Source of the DNA: Caballeronia sp. SEWSISQ10-4 2
GTDB lineage: Bacteria > Pseudomonadota > Gammaproteobacteria > Burkholderiales > Burkholderiaceae
Assembly (NCBI RefSeq): GCF_030464885.1
Contig: NZ_JALPRJ010000079.1
Span: forward strand, 1-35,717
DNA length: 35,717 nucleotides
Reading direction: 5' to 3'
In this document: one piece after another, positions 1-7,707 of the stretch
Layout of the letters: each line of letters begins with the position of its first letter
Numbering within the stretch: the first letter of the stretch is position 1
Notes under the pieces: generated by a model
What the model was told of the DNA's origin: nothing
Databases searched by the model: none
The model's input: only the letters and a program-made list of their open reading frames with translations
Position numbers and translations under genes: made by a program

Positions 1-110
1 AACTTGCTGATTGTTGAGAGGCGTTTTCTTTGCTTCTGTTTCTTTTTCGCCGTTGCGGAAAAGAAATGAAGTGCTGCCACGCACAGTGGCTAATAGTGAT
101 AAAGAGAACA
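1..110 (+). repeat. Dispersed intergenic repeat, left copy
   Basis: These bases match the reverse complement of 35568-35679 with about seven mismatches and one 2-base gap, roughly 92% identity. Weaker similarity continues to about base 170. The copy starts at the very first base of the window, so its true left edge may lie outside. It holds a pyrimidine-rich stretch near 22-50 and a GCCACGCACAGTGGC inverted repeat near 76-90. A short open frame across it (11-247) resembles nothing I recognise and is probably not a gene. Confidence 0.8.
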
Positions 111-328
111 TCCAACATATAACGACCGCAGGCCCAAGCAGCAGCAACCCAACACTGACCCCGAACACGTTCCGCCTTCGCAGCAGTGCTCTGCCAGCTA
201 TCCAATCAGCCCGGTCATGGCATCGAAGTTCGCGGAGTAGAAGATAAAGCGGCCGTCCTGACGTGCGCCAACCCGACCGGCGTATGAAAGATTGTTGAAA
301 TAATAGCTGAATCGATTTAAAGCATTTG

Positions 329-356
329 CTCAAGTGGCGTCAGCGTTTGCCGTTAA
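329..356 (+). promoter_or_regulatory. Candidate FliA (sigma-28) promoter of the first MCP gene
   Basis: CTCAAGT (329-335), a 13-base spacer and GCCGTTAA (349-356) resemble the TCAAG / GCCGATAA pattern of flagellar-class sigma-28 promoters in pseudomonads and related bacteria. It lies 105 bases before the chemoreceptor start. The other MCP gene in this window has the same arrangement with identical spacing at 7602-7629, which supports the call. Confidence 0.55.
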
Positions 357-461
357 AGGGTATGGGTCGAAGAGTACTGTCGGTTCCGGTCGCGTTCGCA
401 AGCATCGACGCACGCCACCGCTTGGGATTTGGTGTGAGACAAGAGACTAGCGAGAGAAGAC

Positions 462-2195
462 ATGTTTTCGACGATTAAAGGCCGCCTTGGCATCGCCATG
501 GCGCTTCTGGGTCTATTGCTGATCGTGATCGGCGGACTGGGGCTGTGGGGAATGAGCAGGGGCAACGACACGACGCGCGGCCTCTTCACGGACCAGATGC
601 CTGGCGCGGTTGCGGCCGGTAACGCGGAAATGTTCACCGCCCGGGAGCGGCTCAGCTTCGATCGTGCGGCCTTGCTCGTCGGCAAACCAGGTGCGGAAAC
701 CGCTATTGGACGGGGTGCGTTGATGCGCACTCGCGCCGACAAGGAGTGGGCGACCTACGCCGCGTTGCCCCAGGGTCCGGACGAACACAAGCTGGCCGAG
801 TCCTTCCAAGCCAAGCGTCTCGAACTCCAGAAGCTGATGGACGACGGTTACGCCAATATCAGGGCAAACGACGCGGATAAAATCATCGCCTCCGCGGAAG
901 CCATGCAGGTGGCGTTCAATGAGTTGGCCGGGTTTGGCGAAGCGCTTCGCAAGTATCAATTCGATTCTGCAAAGAGCGACTATGACAGCTCGCAGGAAAC
1001 CTTCGGCCAGTTCCGCATCGTCAGCATTGCCTCTATTCTGGTCGGCCTCGTGGCCGCTATTTTCTCGTGGTTCTCGCTGCGTCGCTCCATCGGACGTCCG
1101 CTCGATGAAGCGCTCGCGCAGTTCGATGCCATCGCCGCGGGCGATCTTCGCCGCGAGTTGATCGTCACGTCGCGCGACGAGATGGGCCAGTTGCTCGCGG
1201 GCCTGGCGAAGATGCAGGCAAGCCTTGTCAGCACGGTGCGCACGGTGCGGTCGGGCAGCGAATCCATTGCATCGGCGACCAAGCAGATCGCGGCGGGCAA
1301 TATCGATTTGTCATCGCGTACGGAAGAACAAGCTTCGGCGCTGCAGGAAACGGCGTCGAGCATGGACGAGTTGACCGGTACCGTGAAGCAGAACGCGGAA
1401 AACGCGCGTCAGGCAAGCTCGCTGGCCGCCAACGCGTCGGACATCGCGAACAAGGGCAGCTCGGTCGTCTCGCAAGTGGTCGTTACCATGGGCGATATCA
1501 ACCAGAGTTCGACGAAGATCGCAGACATCATCACGATCATCGAAGGCATTGCGTTCCAGACCAATATTCTCGCGCTGAACGCAGCGGTTGAAGCGGCGCG
1601 TGCCGGCGAACAAGGGCGTGGTTTTGCGGTCGTGGCCGCAGAGGTTCGCAGTCTTGCGCAACGCTCGTCGGCGGCGGCGAAGGAAATCAAGGACCTGATC
1701 AATACGTCAGTCGCACGCGTCCAGACCGGCACGACGCTGGTGGGCGACGCCGGCCGCACGATGTCGGAGATCATCGGCGCGGTGCAGCGCGTGACGGACA
1801 TCATGGGCGAGATCGCGGCGGCCTCCGAAGAGCAGAGCAGCGGCATCGATCAAGTCGCACGCGCGGTCACACAAATGGATGAAGTGACCCAGCAAAACGC
1901 GGCGCTCGTGGAGGAAGCAGCGGCCGCAGCGCAATCGCTCGAGAATCAGGCGGGTGCGTTGAAGGCGGCGGTGTCGGTGTTCCAGTTGAACGACGGCGGT
2001 TTGGAAACAGTCAAGGCGCCGTTGAGCGTAAAACCGGCGCGCGCAGCGGCGCATCGTGTGTTGGCCGCGCCGAAGAAACGGGCCGTCGCAGCGAGCGTCG
2101 CTGCTGTGCCTGCACGGCTCAAAACACCGGCGCTGATCGGCGAGAAGTCGAAGCCGGTTGCATTGGCCGGGGGCGCCGATTGGGAAGCCTTTTAA
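462..2195 (+). CDS. Methyl-accepting chemotaxis protein with CheR-type tail
   Basis: This is an inner-membrane chemoreceptor that signals through CheW/CheA to the flagellar motor. The 577 residues show an N-terminal membrane helix (about 9-30), a roughly 155-residue periplasmic four-helix-type sensor, a second helix (about 187-207), a HAMP linker (about 208-262) and a long cytoplasmic coiled coil. The highly conserved hairpin tip, with FQTNILALNAAVEAARAGEQ, is at about 364-383. The protein ends in DWEAF, very like the NWETF pentapeptide that tethers the CheR and CheB adaptation enzymes. The ATG at 462 follows a GAGAGAAG ribosome site. The ligand cannot be told from sequence. It is a close paralogue of the MCP at 7708-9252 in everything but the tail. 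Confidence 0.95.
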   Translation: MFSTIKGRLGIAMALLGLLLIVIGGLGLWGMSRGNDTTRGLFTDQMPGAVAAGNAEMFTARERLSFDRAALLVGKPGAETAIGRGALMRTRADKEWATYAALPQGPDEHKLAESFQAKRLELQKLMDDGYANIRANDADKIIASAEAMQVAFNELAGFGEALRKYQFDSAKSDYDSSQETFGQFRIVSIASILVGLVAAIFSWFSLRRSIGRPLDEALAQFDAIAAGDLRRELIVTSRDEMGQLLAGLAKMQASLVSTVRTVRSGSESIASATKQIAAGNIDLSSRTEEQASALQETASSMDELTGTVKQNAENARQASSLAANASDIANKGSSVVSQVVVTMGDINQSSTKIADIITIIEGIAFQTNILALNAAVEAARAGEQGRGFAVVAAEVRSLAQRSSAAAKEIKDLINTSVARVQTGTTLVGDAGRTMSEIIGAVQRVTDIMGEIAAASEEQSSGIDQVARAVTQMDEVTQQNAALVEEAAAAAQSLENQAGALKAAVSVFQLNDGGLETVKAPLSVKPARAAAHRVLAAPKKRAVAASVAAVPARLKTPALIGEKSKPVALAGGADWEAF

Positions 2196-2204
2196 CTAGC
2201 GGCC

Positions 2205-2242
2205 TGTCCTGCACCGGCAAACCTTCTCGCTGATGCAGGACA
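2205..2242. terminator. Shared hairpin between convergent genes
   Basis: TGTCCTGCA (2205-2213) and TGCAGGACA (2234-2242) form a perfect 9-bp inverted repeat with a 20-base loop. It sits 10 bases after the MCP stop and 24 bases from the end of the opposing PepSY-protein gene. It lacks a clean U-tract on either strand (AATAAAAA follows on plus), so termination is likely but not certain. Confidence 0.45.
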
Positions 2243-2265
2243 AATAAAAATACCGCGACACGTCT

Positions 2266-2961
2266 TCAGAGCGACTGTGCCGCGAGCACGACGGCAGCCA
2301 TTAGCGAAACGATAAGAATGGAGGCACCCACGGTCCTGCGGCGATTCAGTCCCGTCCATAAGACCACGCCCGTGAGAGACAGCAGGATCATGCTTCCCGC
2401 GAACGAATCCGCCAGCAAGATCCACCCCACGCGTGCGCCGTTAGCCCGATGCAAACCTTCGAGCGTGTTCATCAAACCTTGATCGCGGCGTTCGACGCTC
2501 ACGGAATTCCCGCCTTTCCAGAAGTCGGCGTTGACGAGATAGTCCGGTGCGATAAAACGGATTTCCCAATGTTCCGGCTGAATCACCGACTGATCTCCCC
2601 ACGTCACCGGCATGGCTGGTTCACGTGTGGTCCGCTCTGCGGCACGATCCAGTTTCAGCTCGGTCCGCAGATAGGCCGCAAGCTCCTTCGGCGACTTGGG
2701 GGCGGGGTCGGGGAGCGCAACATGCACAGTCGAGACGACCGGACCGCCGACGCGAATCTTCATGGTCGCACGATGATTCTGCAGGATGCCGGTCGCGCCG
2801 AACAATAAACCCAGCACTGCCCCCCACAATCCGACCCAACTGTGAATCTTGCGTAGCCACTTGAGGAACGTCGCGCGACGAGAGCGCGACTTCGTGTCCG
2901 CTCCCCGGGGTTGTGCCCATCGACCCGGTGTCGCTTCGAGTTGGGTTGCTTGCATCGTCAT
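2266..2961 (-). CDS. PepSY-associated transmembrane protein
   Basis: This is a 231-residue inner-membrane protein. The first membrane segment (about 41-61) follows the motif LRKIHSWVGLWGAVLG, typical of PepSY-associated TM proteins. A second lies at about 180-203, preceded by GLHRANG, and a third at about 211-229. The stretch between the first two is predicted periplasmic. Small proteins of this family often sit beside TonB-dependent siderophore receptors and are thought to take part in iron-siderophore reduction or handling in the inner membrane. Here the gene lies 52 bases downstream of such a receptor on the same strand, so an operon is likely. No good ribosome site precedes the ATG at 2961; a second ATG at 2955 is also possible. 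The biochemical role is not shown by the sequence. Confidence 0.8.
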   Translation of the reverse strand: MTMQATQLEATPGRWAQPRGADTKSRSRRATFLKWLRKIHSWVGLWGAVLGLLFGATGILQNHRATMKIRVGGPVVSTVHVALPDPAPKSPKELAAYLRTELKLDRAAERTTREPAMPVTWGDQSVIQPEHWEIRFIAPDYLVNADFWKGGNSVSVERRDQGLMNTLEGLHRANGARVGWILLADSFAGSMILLSLTGVVLWTGLNRRRTVGASILIVSLMAAVVLAAQSL

Positions 2962-3013
2962 GGGGGCGGTCCGTCGAATAATAATTTAGCGGCTGGCGAT
3001 GAGCCGGGTGAGG

Positions 3014-5206
3014 TCAAAATTCCAGGGTCGAACTCAGTTCGAGCGTGCGGGCAAGACCCACGCCGAGCTGATTGGAACCGGCCGCGCTCCAGTACCGCTT
3101 GTTAGCCGCATTCTCGAGATTTGCCTGGACCGACACGCGTTTGCCGTACACGCGCGTGGTGTAACGCGCGCCCGCCGAGAACAGCGTGTAACCGCCGATA
3201 TAAGCCTGGTCCGCGCTATTGACCGGACGCGGGCCGATGTAATACATCCCGGCGTTGAACGACAGTCCCGCCACCACTGGCACACGGTATTCAGCGAAAA
3301 GACTCGCGGTCAGGTGTGGCGTGTTTTCGGGAGTCTTGCCGAGCAACGTCGAATCGGAGGAGTCGAGTTGTTTTGCGTCCAGGTAGACCGTCGAACCGGT
3401 CAGTGAAATATCCCGGGTGAGGTCGCCCTGCACAGAAAACTCGACGCCGCGATACCGCGCGTTGCCGTCCATCACATAGACGTTGTTGCTGTTGGTATTG
3501 GCGGAAGGCTGCCGGATATTGAACAGGGCGAGCGAGACCAGCGTGTTGTTGGCGAGGCGCGTGCGAATGCCGATTTCTTCCTGCTTGCTGACGGCAGCGG
3601 GCAAGATCTGGTTCGCGTTGTCTGCGGTGGTGGGGGCGCTCCCGGCAGATTCAAGCGCTTCCACATAGCTCGCATAGACGCTGGTATTCGGTGCCAGGCG
3701 ATAGATCAGGCTACCCGATGGCGACGTGTGGCTAATGTCCGAATTTGGTGTGCCAGCCTGTGAACTGATGTACTCGGACCTGCGCACGCCCGCCACGAAT
3801 TGCCACTTCGACGTCAAGTCGATCCGGTCGTACACGTAAGCGCCGCCATTGCGCACGTGTTGCGCATAGAATTGCTTAGATGTACCACTGGAGGTCAGTT
3901 TGGAGATGTCGACCGGGTTGTAGAGGTTTTGGGCCGCGGTGAAGAAATAGGTCGTGAAGTCAGGCTGAAACAGCCAGTCTTGCGAGACGCCGGCTGTGAT
4001 GTCGTGGCCGATCGACCCGGTCTTGAACTGGCCATTCACTTCCAGGCGGACGATTTTATTCTCGTACATCTGGCCGTTCTGTTCGCTTGCCTGCAGGGTC
4101 CCCGCACCGGTCGCGACGTTATATTTCTGGAAGACCCACGCCCATCTGTCACGCCGCGTGATCGACTGGCCGGCGCTGAACGTGGCGGTCCAGTTATCTG
4201 AAAGCGCGTAATCCGCACGCAGCAACTGCGTGTTCGCGCTCGCGCGGGTGGGTTTGCTGGCGCTGGCCAGCAACTTGGTCGGATCGGGCAGAGCCGGCAG
4301 CGAGATCACACCATTCTTCGCCGCGAGCGGGACAATGCCGGCCTGTTCCACGACGCTGGTTTCGATGTGTTCGAAGTCGTACTGGAGCTTGAGTTTGCTG
4401 TTCACGCGCCAGTCGAGCGCGGCGCTGATGAACTTGCGATAACCGCGGTCGCCGTCGACCGGTGTTTCGACATGTTCATCCATCGCGTTGACGCGAACAC
4501 CGAACTGATCGTCGGCGCCAAAACGCCGGGCGATATCGACATGAGTGCCGTAGGAACCGTTGGAGTCTCCTAGCACCGAGATGCTGGTCACCGGTTCCGA
4601 ACCGGCGCGTTTGGTCACCATATTCACGATGCCGGCCGGGACCGCGAAGCCGTAGTACAGCGCGGACGCACCCTTCAGTACTTCAACGCGCTCCTTGTCT
4701 TCCATCGGCATCCAGATGTTGTTGTCGATGGGCAATACGCCGTTGAAGTAATAGCTCGCGCGATTGTCGAGGGGAATGCCGCGGACCGAGAGGTTGTCGT
4801 AGGCGAGGCCGCTCAACTGCTGGCGCGTGACGCCCGCCACGTTGCGCAACGCGTCGTACAGGCCGGTGTCGCCCTGCGCGTCCATGACCTCGCGCGTCAC
4901 CACGTTCACCGTTGCGGGCACATCGAGCGCGTCGAGTCCTCGATACGGCCCGGTTTCAATCGATACCGGCGCAAAACCCTGTTCCTTCTTTCCGGAGACT
5001 TTGACGGGCGCAAGTTGTGGCGCGTCGGGCGTGGCGGGGGCGGTCGTGTTGCTCGTCGTGGTCGTGGCCGCTGCCGCGTCGCTTGTGTCGTCTGCTCTTG
5101 CCGGCAATACCGACGCCCCGGCCATGCCGATGGCCAACAGCGCGTTGGCGAGCAAGGTCCTTCTGTGGGGCAATGAAATCTTGCGCGCACGTTTACTGCA
5201 ACTCAT
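3014..5206 (-). CDS. TonB-dependent siderophore receptor
   Basis: This is an outer-membrane receptor that imports ferric siderophore using TonB/ExbBD energy. The 730-residue chain begins with a signal peptide (cleavage likely after LPARA, about residue 38). A plug domain follows with DVPATVNVVT, LRNVAGV and LSVRGIPLDNRASYYFNG, then the ERVEVLKGASALYYG / PAGIVNMVTKR signature, and then a beta-barrel ending in the aromatic terminus STLEF. There is no obvious N-terminal signalling (STN) domain, so it is probably a plain transporter rather than a FecA/FpvA-type transducer. I chose the ATG at 5206 because it gives a normal signal peptide. An in-frame ATG at 5281 would add 25 residues and fits the promoter-to-start distance better. 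The siderophore is unknown, and no biosynthesis genes lie nearby. Confidence 0.93.
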   Translation of the reverse strand: MSCSKRARKISLPHRRTLLANALLAIGMAGASVLPARADDTSDAAAATTTTSNTTAPATPDAPQLAPVKVSGKKEQGFAPVSIETGPYRGLDALDVPATVNVVTREVMDAQGDTGLYDALRNVAGVTRQQLSGLAYDNLSVRGIPLDNRASYYFNGVLPIDNNIWMPMEDKERVEVLKGASALYYGFAVPAGIVNMVTKRAGSEPVTSISVLGDSNGSYGTHVDIARRFGADDQFGVRVNAMDEHVETPVDGDRGYRKFISAALDWRVNSKLKLQYDFEHIETSVVEQAGIVPLAAKNGVISLPALPDPTKLLASASKPTRASANTQLLRADYALSDNWTATFSAGQSITRRDRWAWVFQKYNVATGAGTLQASEQNGQMYENKIVRLEVNGQFKTGSIGHDITAGVSQDWLFQPDFTTYFFTAAQNLYNPVDISKLTSSGTSKQFYAQHVRNGGAYVYDRIDLTSKWQFVAGVRRSEYISSQAGTPNSDISHTSPSGSLIYRLAPNTSVYASYVEALESAGSAPTTADNANQILPAAVSKQEEIGIRTRLANNTLVSLALFNIRQPSANTNSNNVYVMDGNARYRGVEFSVQGDLTRDISLTGSTVYLDAKQLDSSDSTLLGKTPENTPHLTASLFAEYRVPVVAGLSFNAGMYYIGPRPVNSADQAYIGGYTLFSAGARYTTRVYGKRVSVQANLENAANKRYWSAAGSNQLGVGLARTLELSSTLEF

Positions 5207-5313
5207 GAACAAACCCCGATTAAGAAAACGACAAGCGCGAACGCGAATCGGAAGGCTCAACGGTGCGCTGGCTACCGGCATGGCCTTTCAATGTGTAATA
5301 TTTAACATGTAAT

Positions 5314-5332
5314 GAGATCGATTCGCGTTCGC
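5314..5332 (-). promoter_or_regulatory. Possible degenerate Fur box
   Basis: On the minus strand these 19 bases match about 11 of 19 positions of the classical Fur consensus. They overlap the expected transcription start of the TonB receptor promoter, which is where an iron repressor would act. The match is weak by itself; the position and the gene's function are the main support. Confidence 0.3.
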
Positions 5333-5333
5333 A

Positions 5334-5362
5334 TTTATATTGAAATTAAACTCAAAGGTCAA
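5334..5362 (-). promoter_or_regulatory. Sigma-70 promoter of the siderophore receptor operon
   Basis: On the minus strand TTGACC (5362-5357), exactly 17 bases, then TATAAA (5339-5334) form a near-consensus promoter. It lies about 50 bases upstream of the longer possible start and about 130 upstream of the preferred one. The surrounding sequence is AT-rich compared with the neighbouring genes. The rest of the gap up to 5562 shows no gene. Confidence 0.65.
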
Positions 5363-5562
5363 GTTAAGGAAATAAGTCGTGGGGGTTTTGTTGCGTGCGA
5401 TCGCGTTATCGGCGTGATGGATGGGCGTGCGAAAGCTGACGAAATGCTTCGTCGATGAAGCGCTTTAGCCGCCGGAAGGGAATGAACGAAGGCGCGCTGA
5501 CCCTGGCGTCAGTCATCCCGTGACGTCATCAGGAAGCTGACGTATTCGGCCCGCAAAAACCG

Positions 5563-6204
5563 CTATGGGTTCGACGCTGGAACGAGGGGTTTTGTCGCGT
5601 CCTTCTTGACGCGGGCGTCCAGACGTTGCGGATCGACGCATCGAAATGCCAGGCTGATGCGCGGCCCCTCTACGCCGCCCATCTTCGGTATCCCGTGGTT
5701 GTGCGTAAATTGCGATGCGTAGCTCATCACGATCACGCTGCCCGGATGCAGATCCACATTGAGCGTGCGGCCCTTGCCCGACTTTGCGCGGATTGTCATG
5801 CGACGGATTGCACCCAGCGACAGGATTGCGATGGGCGCTTTTTGCACGAGTCCTTGCGTCTTGTCGTTATGGGGCGCGACGCTGTCGTCGCCATCGCGAT
5901 ATAAATTCAAGCCGACGCTGTTGAACGGCGTGCCCGCAATCGAGCGCACTTGTTCGGCGGCTTGCATCAAAGGCTCCGGCAGGTCGGGAGCGTCCAGCGA
6001 AAAATGCGCCATCAGGCGCGGCACATCGACCTCGCGTTCGTACATCAAACGCCGCTGATTGCCCCATGTCACGTTAGCCAGCGCCTGCTCGAACCAGGCT
6101 TGCGCGGTGGCTTGCGGCACCACGTCGGGCAGGTAACGAATCCCGCTCTCGGCATCGTCGACAAGAACCAGCGGCGTGGCTTCGAACAAATCGTTTTGAA
6201 ACAC
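5563..6204 (-). CDS. alkB: Alpha-ketoglutarate-dependent DNA repair dioxygenase AlkB
   Basis: AlkB oxidatively removes methyl groups from N1-methyladenine and N3-methylcytosine using Fe(II), oxygen and 2-oxoglutarate. The 213-residue protein shows the iron triad H112, D114 (in APHNDKTQG) and H170 (in HNHGIPK). The 2-oxoglutarate-binding arginines R182 and R188 (in GPRISLAFRC) keep the six-residue spacing of the family, and NLYRDGDDSVAPHND is the usual nucleotide-recognition entry. The start is GTG at 6204 behind AAAGGA. It follows dinB by 30 bases on the same strand, so it should be co-transcribed from the SOS-type operator near 7490. This differs from the classical Ada control of E. coli alkB. 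Confidence 0.93.
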   Translation of the reverse strand: MFQNDLFEATPLVLVDDAESGIRYLPDVVPQATAQAWFEQALANVTWGNQRRLMYEREVDVPRLMAHFSLDAPDLPEPLMQAAEQVRSIAGTPFNSVGLNLYRDGDDSVAPHNDKTQGLVQKAPIAILSLGAIRRMTIRAKSGKGRTLNVDLHPGSVIVMSYASQFTHNHGIPKMGGVEGPRISLAFRCVDPQRLDARVKKDATKPLVPASNP

Positions 6205-6234
6205 GACGATTCCTTTCTTTGGAGAACCCGCCGG

Positions 6235-7410
6235 CTAATCCGACGCGAACGGCAGTTCGCCCTGAACCGGCTGCGGCTCAGCGATATACGACCCTGCCGG
6301 CAGCAACGCAGTCACGCGCACGCCGAGCAAACGCAGCCGCCGGTCCAGCGGTACGCGCTTCAGGCATTCGGTTGCGGCACGGCGTATCTCTGCCGCATCG
6401 GCGGTCGGCAGCGGGACCGTCAGGTCGCGCGTGACCGTGCTGAAGTCGTTGTAGCGCAGCTTGATGCCGACCGTGCGGCCTTCGTAGCCCTTGCGCCGCA
6501 GGTCATCGGCGACTCGGGTGCACAGGTCGGTAAATGCGGCCGAGAGTTCGCCGCGATCCTGCCGCGGATGCAGGTCGCGCTCGAAGGTGGTTTCGCGGCT
6601 CATCGACTTCGGCTCGGAGCTGACCACGACGGGCCGTTCATCGAAACCCTGGGCCACTTCCACGAGCCACGCCGAATACATCCGGCCAAAATTCGCCTGC
6701 AGTAGCTCGAGGTCGGCGCGCGCCAGATCGCCGACCGTTTCAATGCCGATTGCCGCCAGTTTTTCAGTCGCCTTCGGACCGATGCCGTTCACCTTGCGCA
6801 CGGGCAGCGGCCAGATTCGCAGCGGCACGTCGGCGGCGGTGAGGATTGTCAGGCCGTCGGGTTTATCGAGTTCGGATCCGATCTTCGCCAGCAGCTTGTT
6901 CGGCGCGACGCTGATCGAACACGACAGCGCGGTGGCATCGCGCACAGCTTGCTTGATGCGCGCGGCGGTTTCGGCGGGGTCGCCCGGCAAGTCGGTCAGG
7001 TCGATGTAGATTTCATCGATACCGCGGTTCTCGATCTGCGTGGTGAAGGTGGCCACCGCCTCCTTGAAGAGGCGCGAATAGTGCCGGTACGAATCGAAGT
7101 CGGTGGGCAGGAGGATCGCGTCCGGCGCGAGTTGCGCGGCTTTCATCATGCCCATCGCGGAAAACACGCCGAGCGCACGGGCTTCGTAGGTCGAGGTTGT
7201 CACAACCCCACGGCCCGCGTAATCGCGCAGCCGTTTGAAGCGCCGGGTGCCGTCGGCGAGCGTGTCGGGCGTGGCATTCCTGCCACCGCCGATCACCACC
7301 GGCTGGCCGCGCAGCTCGGGGTAGCGCAGGAGTTCGACGGAAGCGTAGAACGCGTCCATGTCCAGATGCGCAATGCGCCGCGTAGCTGTCACTGGCGCGC
7401 TCCCGGACAT
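6235..7410 (-). CDS. dinB: DNA polymerase IV (Y-family, translesion)
   Basis: This is an error-prone polymerase that copies past DNA lesions. The 391 residues begin with the catalytic HLDMDAFYASVE motif (D17, D19). PVVIGGG and YEARALGVFSAM follow, then the second acidic pair at D132-E133 in GIDEIYIDLT, where most DinB proteins have SIDE-AYLD. Then come the palm SISVAPNKLLAKIGS, a helix-hairpin-helix thumb (GIGPKATEKLAAIGI) and the little-finger domain. The C-terminus, EPQPVQGELPF, resembles the beta-clamp-binding motif QxxLPF and ends SD. The ATG at 7410 has only a weak ribosome site. Upstream, an ATG at 7470 opens a Burkholderia-like leader (MSDSS) in another frame that stops at 7389. LexA control is expected from the box at 7481-7496. 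Confidence 0.95.
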   Translation of the reverse strand: MSGSAPVTATRRIAHLDMDAFYASVELLRYPELRGQPVVIGGGRNATPDTLADGTRRFKRLRDYAGRGVVTTSTYEARALGVFSAMGMMKAAQLAPDAILLPTDFDSYRHYSRLFKEAVATFTTQIENRGIDEIYIDLTDLPGDPAETAARIKQAVRDATALSCSISVAPNKLLAKIGSELDKPDGLTILTAADVPLRIWPLPVRKVNGIGPKATEKLAAIGIETVGDLARADLELLQANFGRMYSAWLVEVAQGFDERPVVVSSEPKSMSRETTFERDLHPRQDRGELSAAFTDLCTRVADDLRRKGYEGRTVGIKLRYNDFSTVTRDLTVPLPTADAAEIRRAATECLKRVPLDRRLRLLGVRVTALLPAGSYIAEPQPVQGELPFASD

Positions 7411-7480
7411 GCGTGGCTCGGGGCGACGGGCCTGTCGGAACTGGCTGTGCCGATGCTGGAATCGGACATGGTGTGAATAA

Positions 7481-7496
7481 CTGTATGGATGTACAG
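7481..7496 (-). promoter_or_regulatory. LexA (SOS) box upstream of dinB-alkB
   Basis: CTGTATGGATGTACAG is a perfect CTGT-N8-ACAG palindrome, flanked by AA and TA as in the consensus TACTGT-ATATATAT-ACAGTA. It lies 70 bases upstream of dinB, a classic SOS gene. The MCP gene on the other side starts 212 bases away and has its own FliA-type promoter, so the box most likely serves dinB and alkB. Confidence 0.88.
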
Positions 7497-7601
7497 TATT
7501 TTACATCGAAAAGAGCAGGGAGCAATTGTTCTCGCCGATAGTTTTCGTAATGCCGCGTAACGGACTGTCCAACGCAGAAGCGTTCGAATTGTTTCGAAAA
7601 A

Positions 7602-7629
7602 CTCAAGAATCCCTGCAAACAGCCGTAAG
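7602..7629 (+). promoter_or_regulatory. Candidate FliA (sigma-28) promoter of the second MCP gene
   Basis: CTCAAGA (7602-7608), a 13-base spacer and GCCGTAAG (7622-7629) repeat the arrangement upstream of the first MCP gene. The last bases of the -10 element are less conserved (GTAAG against GATAA). It lies 78 bases before the ATG at 7708. Confidence 0.45.
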
Positions 7630-7707
7630 TGCTTACGTGTGCGCGACGCGCTCCCTCCGCCAATGGGGCGCCTCATCAGGGTCCCCGCTTCATTCCAGGA
7701 AGTCACG

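Noticed and set aside
11..247. Short open frame in the left repeat
   Set aside because: Lies in the dispersed repeat and has no ribosome site or recognisable motif.
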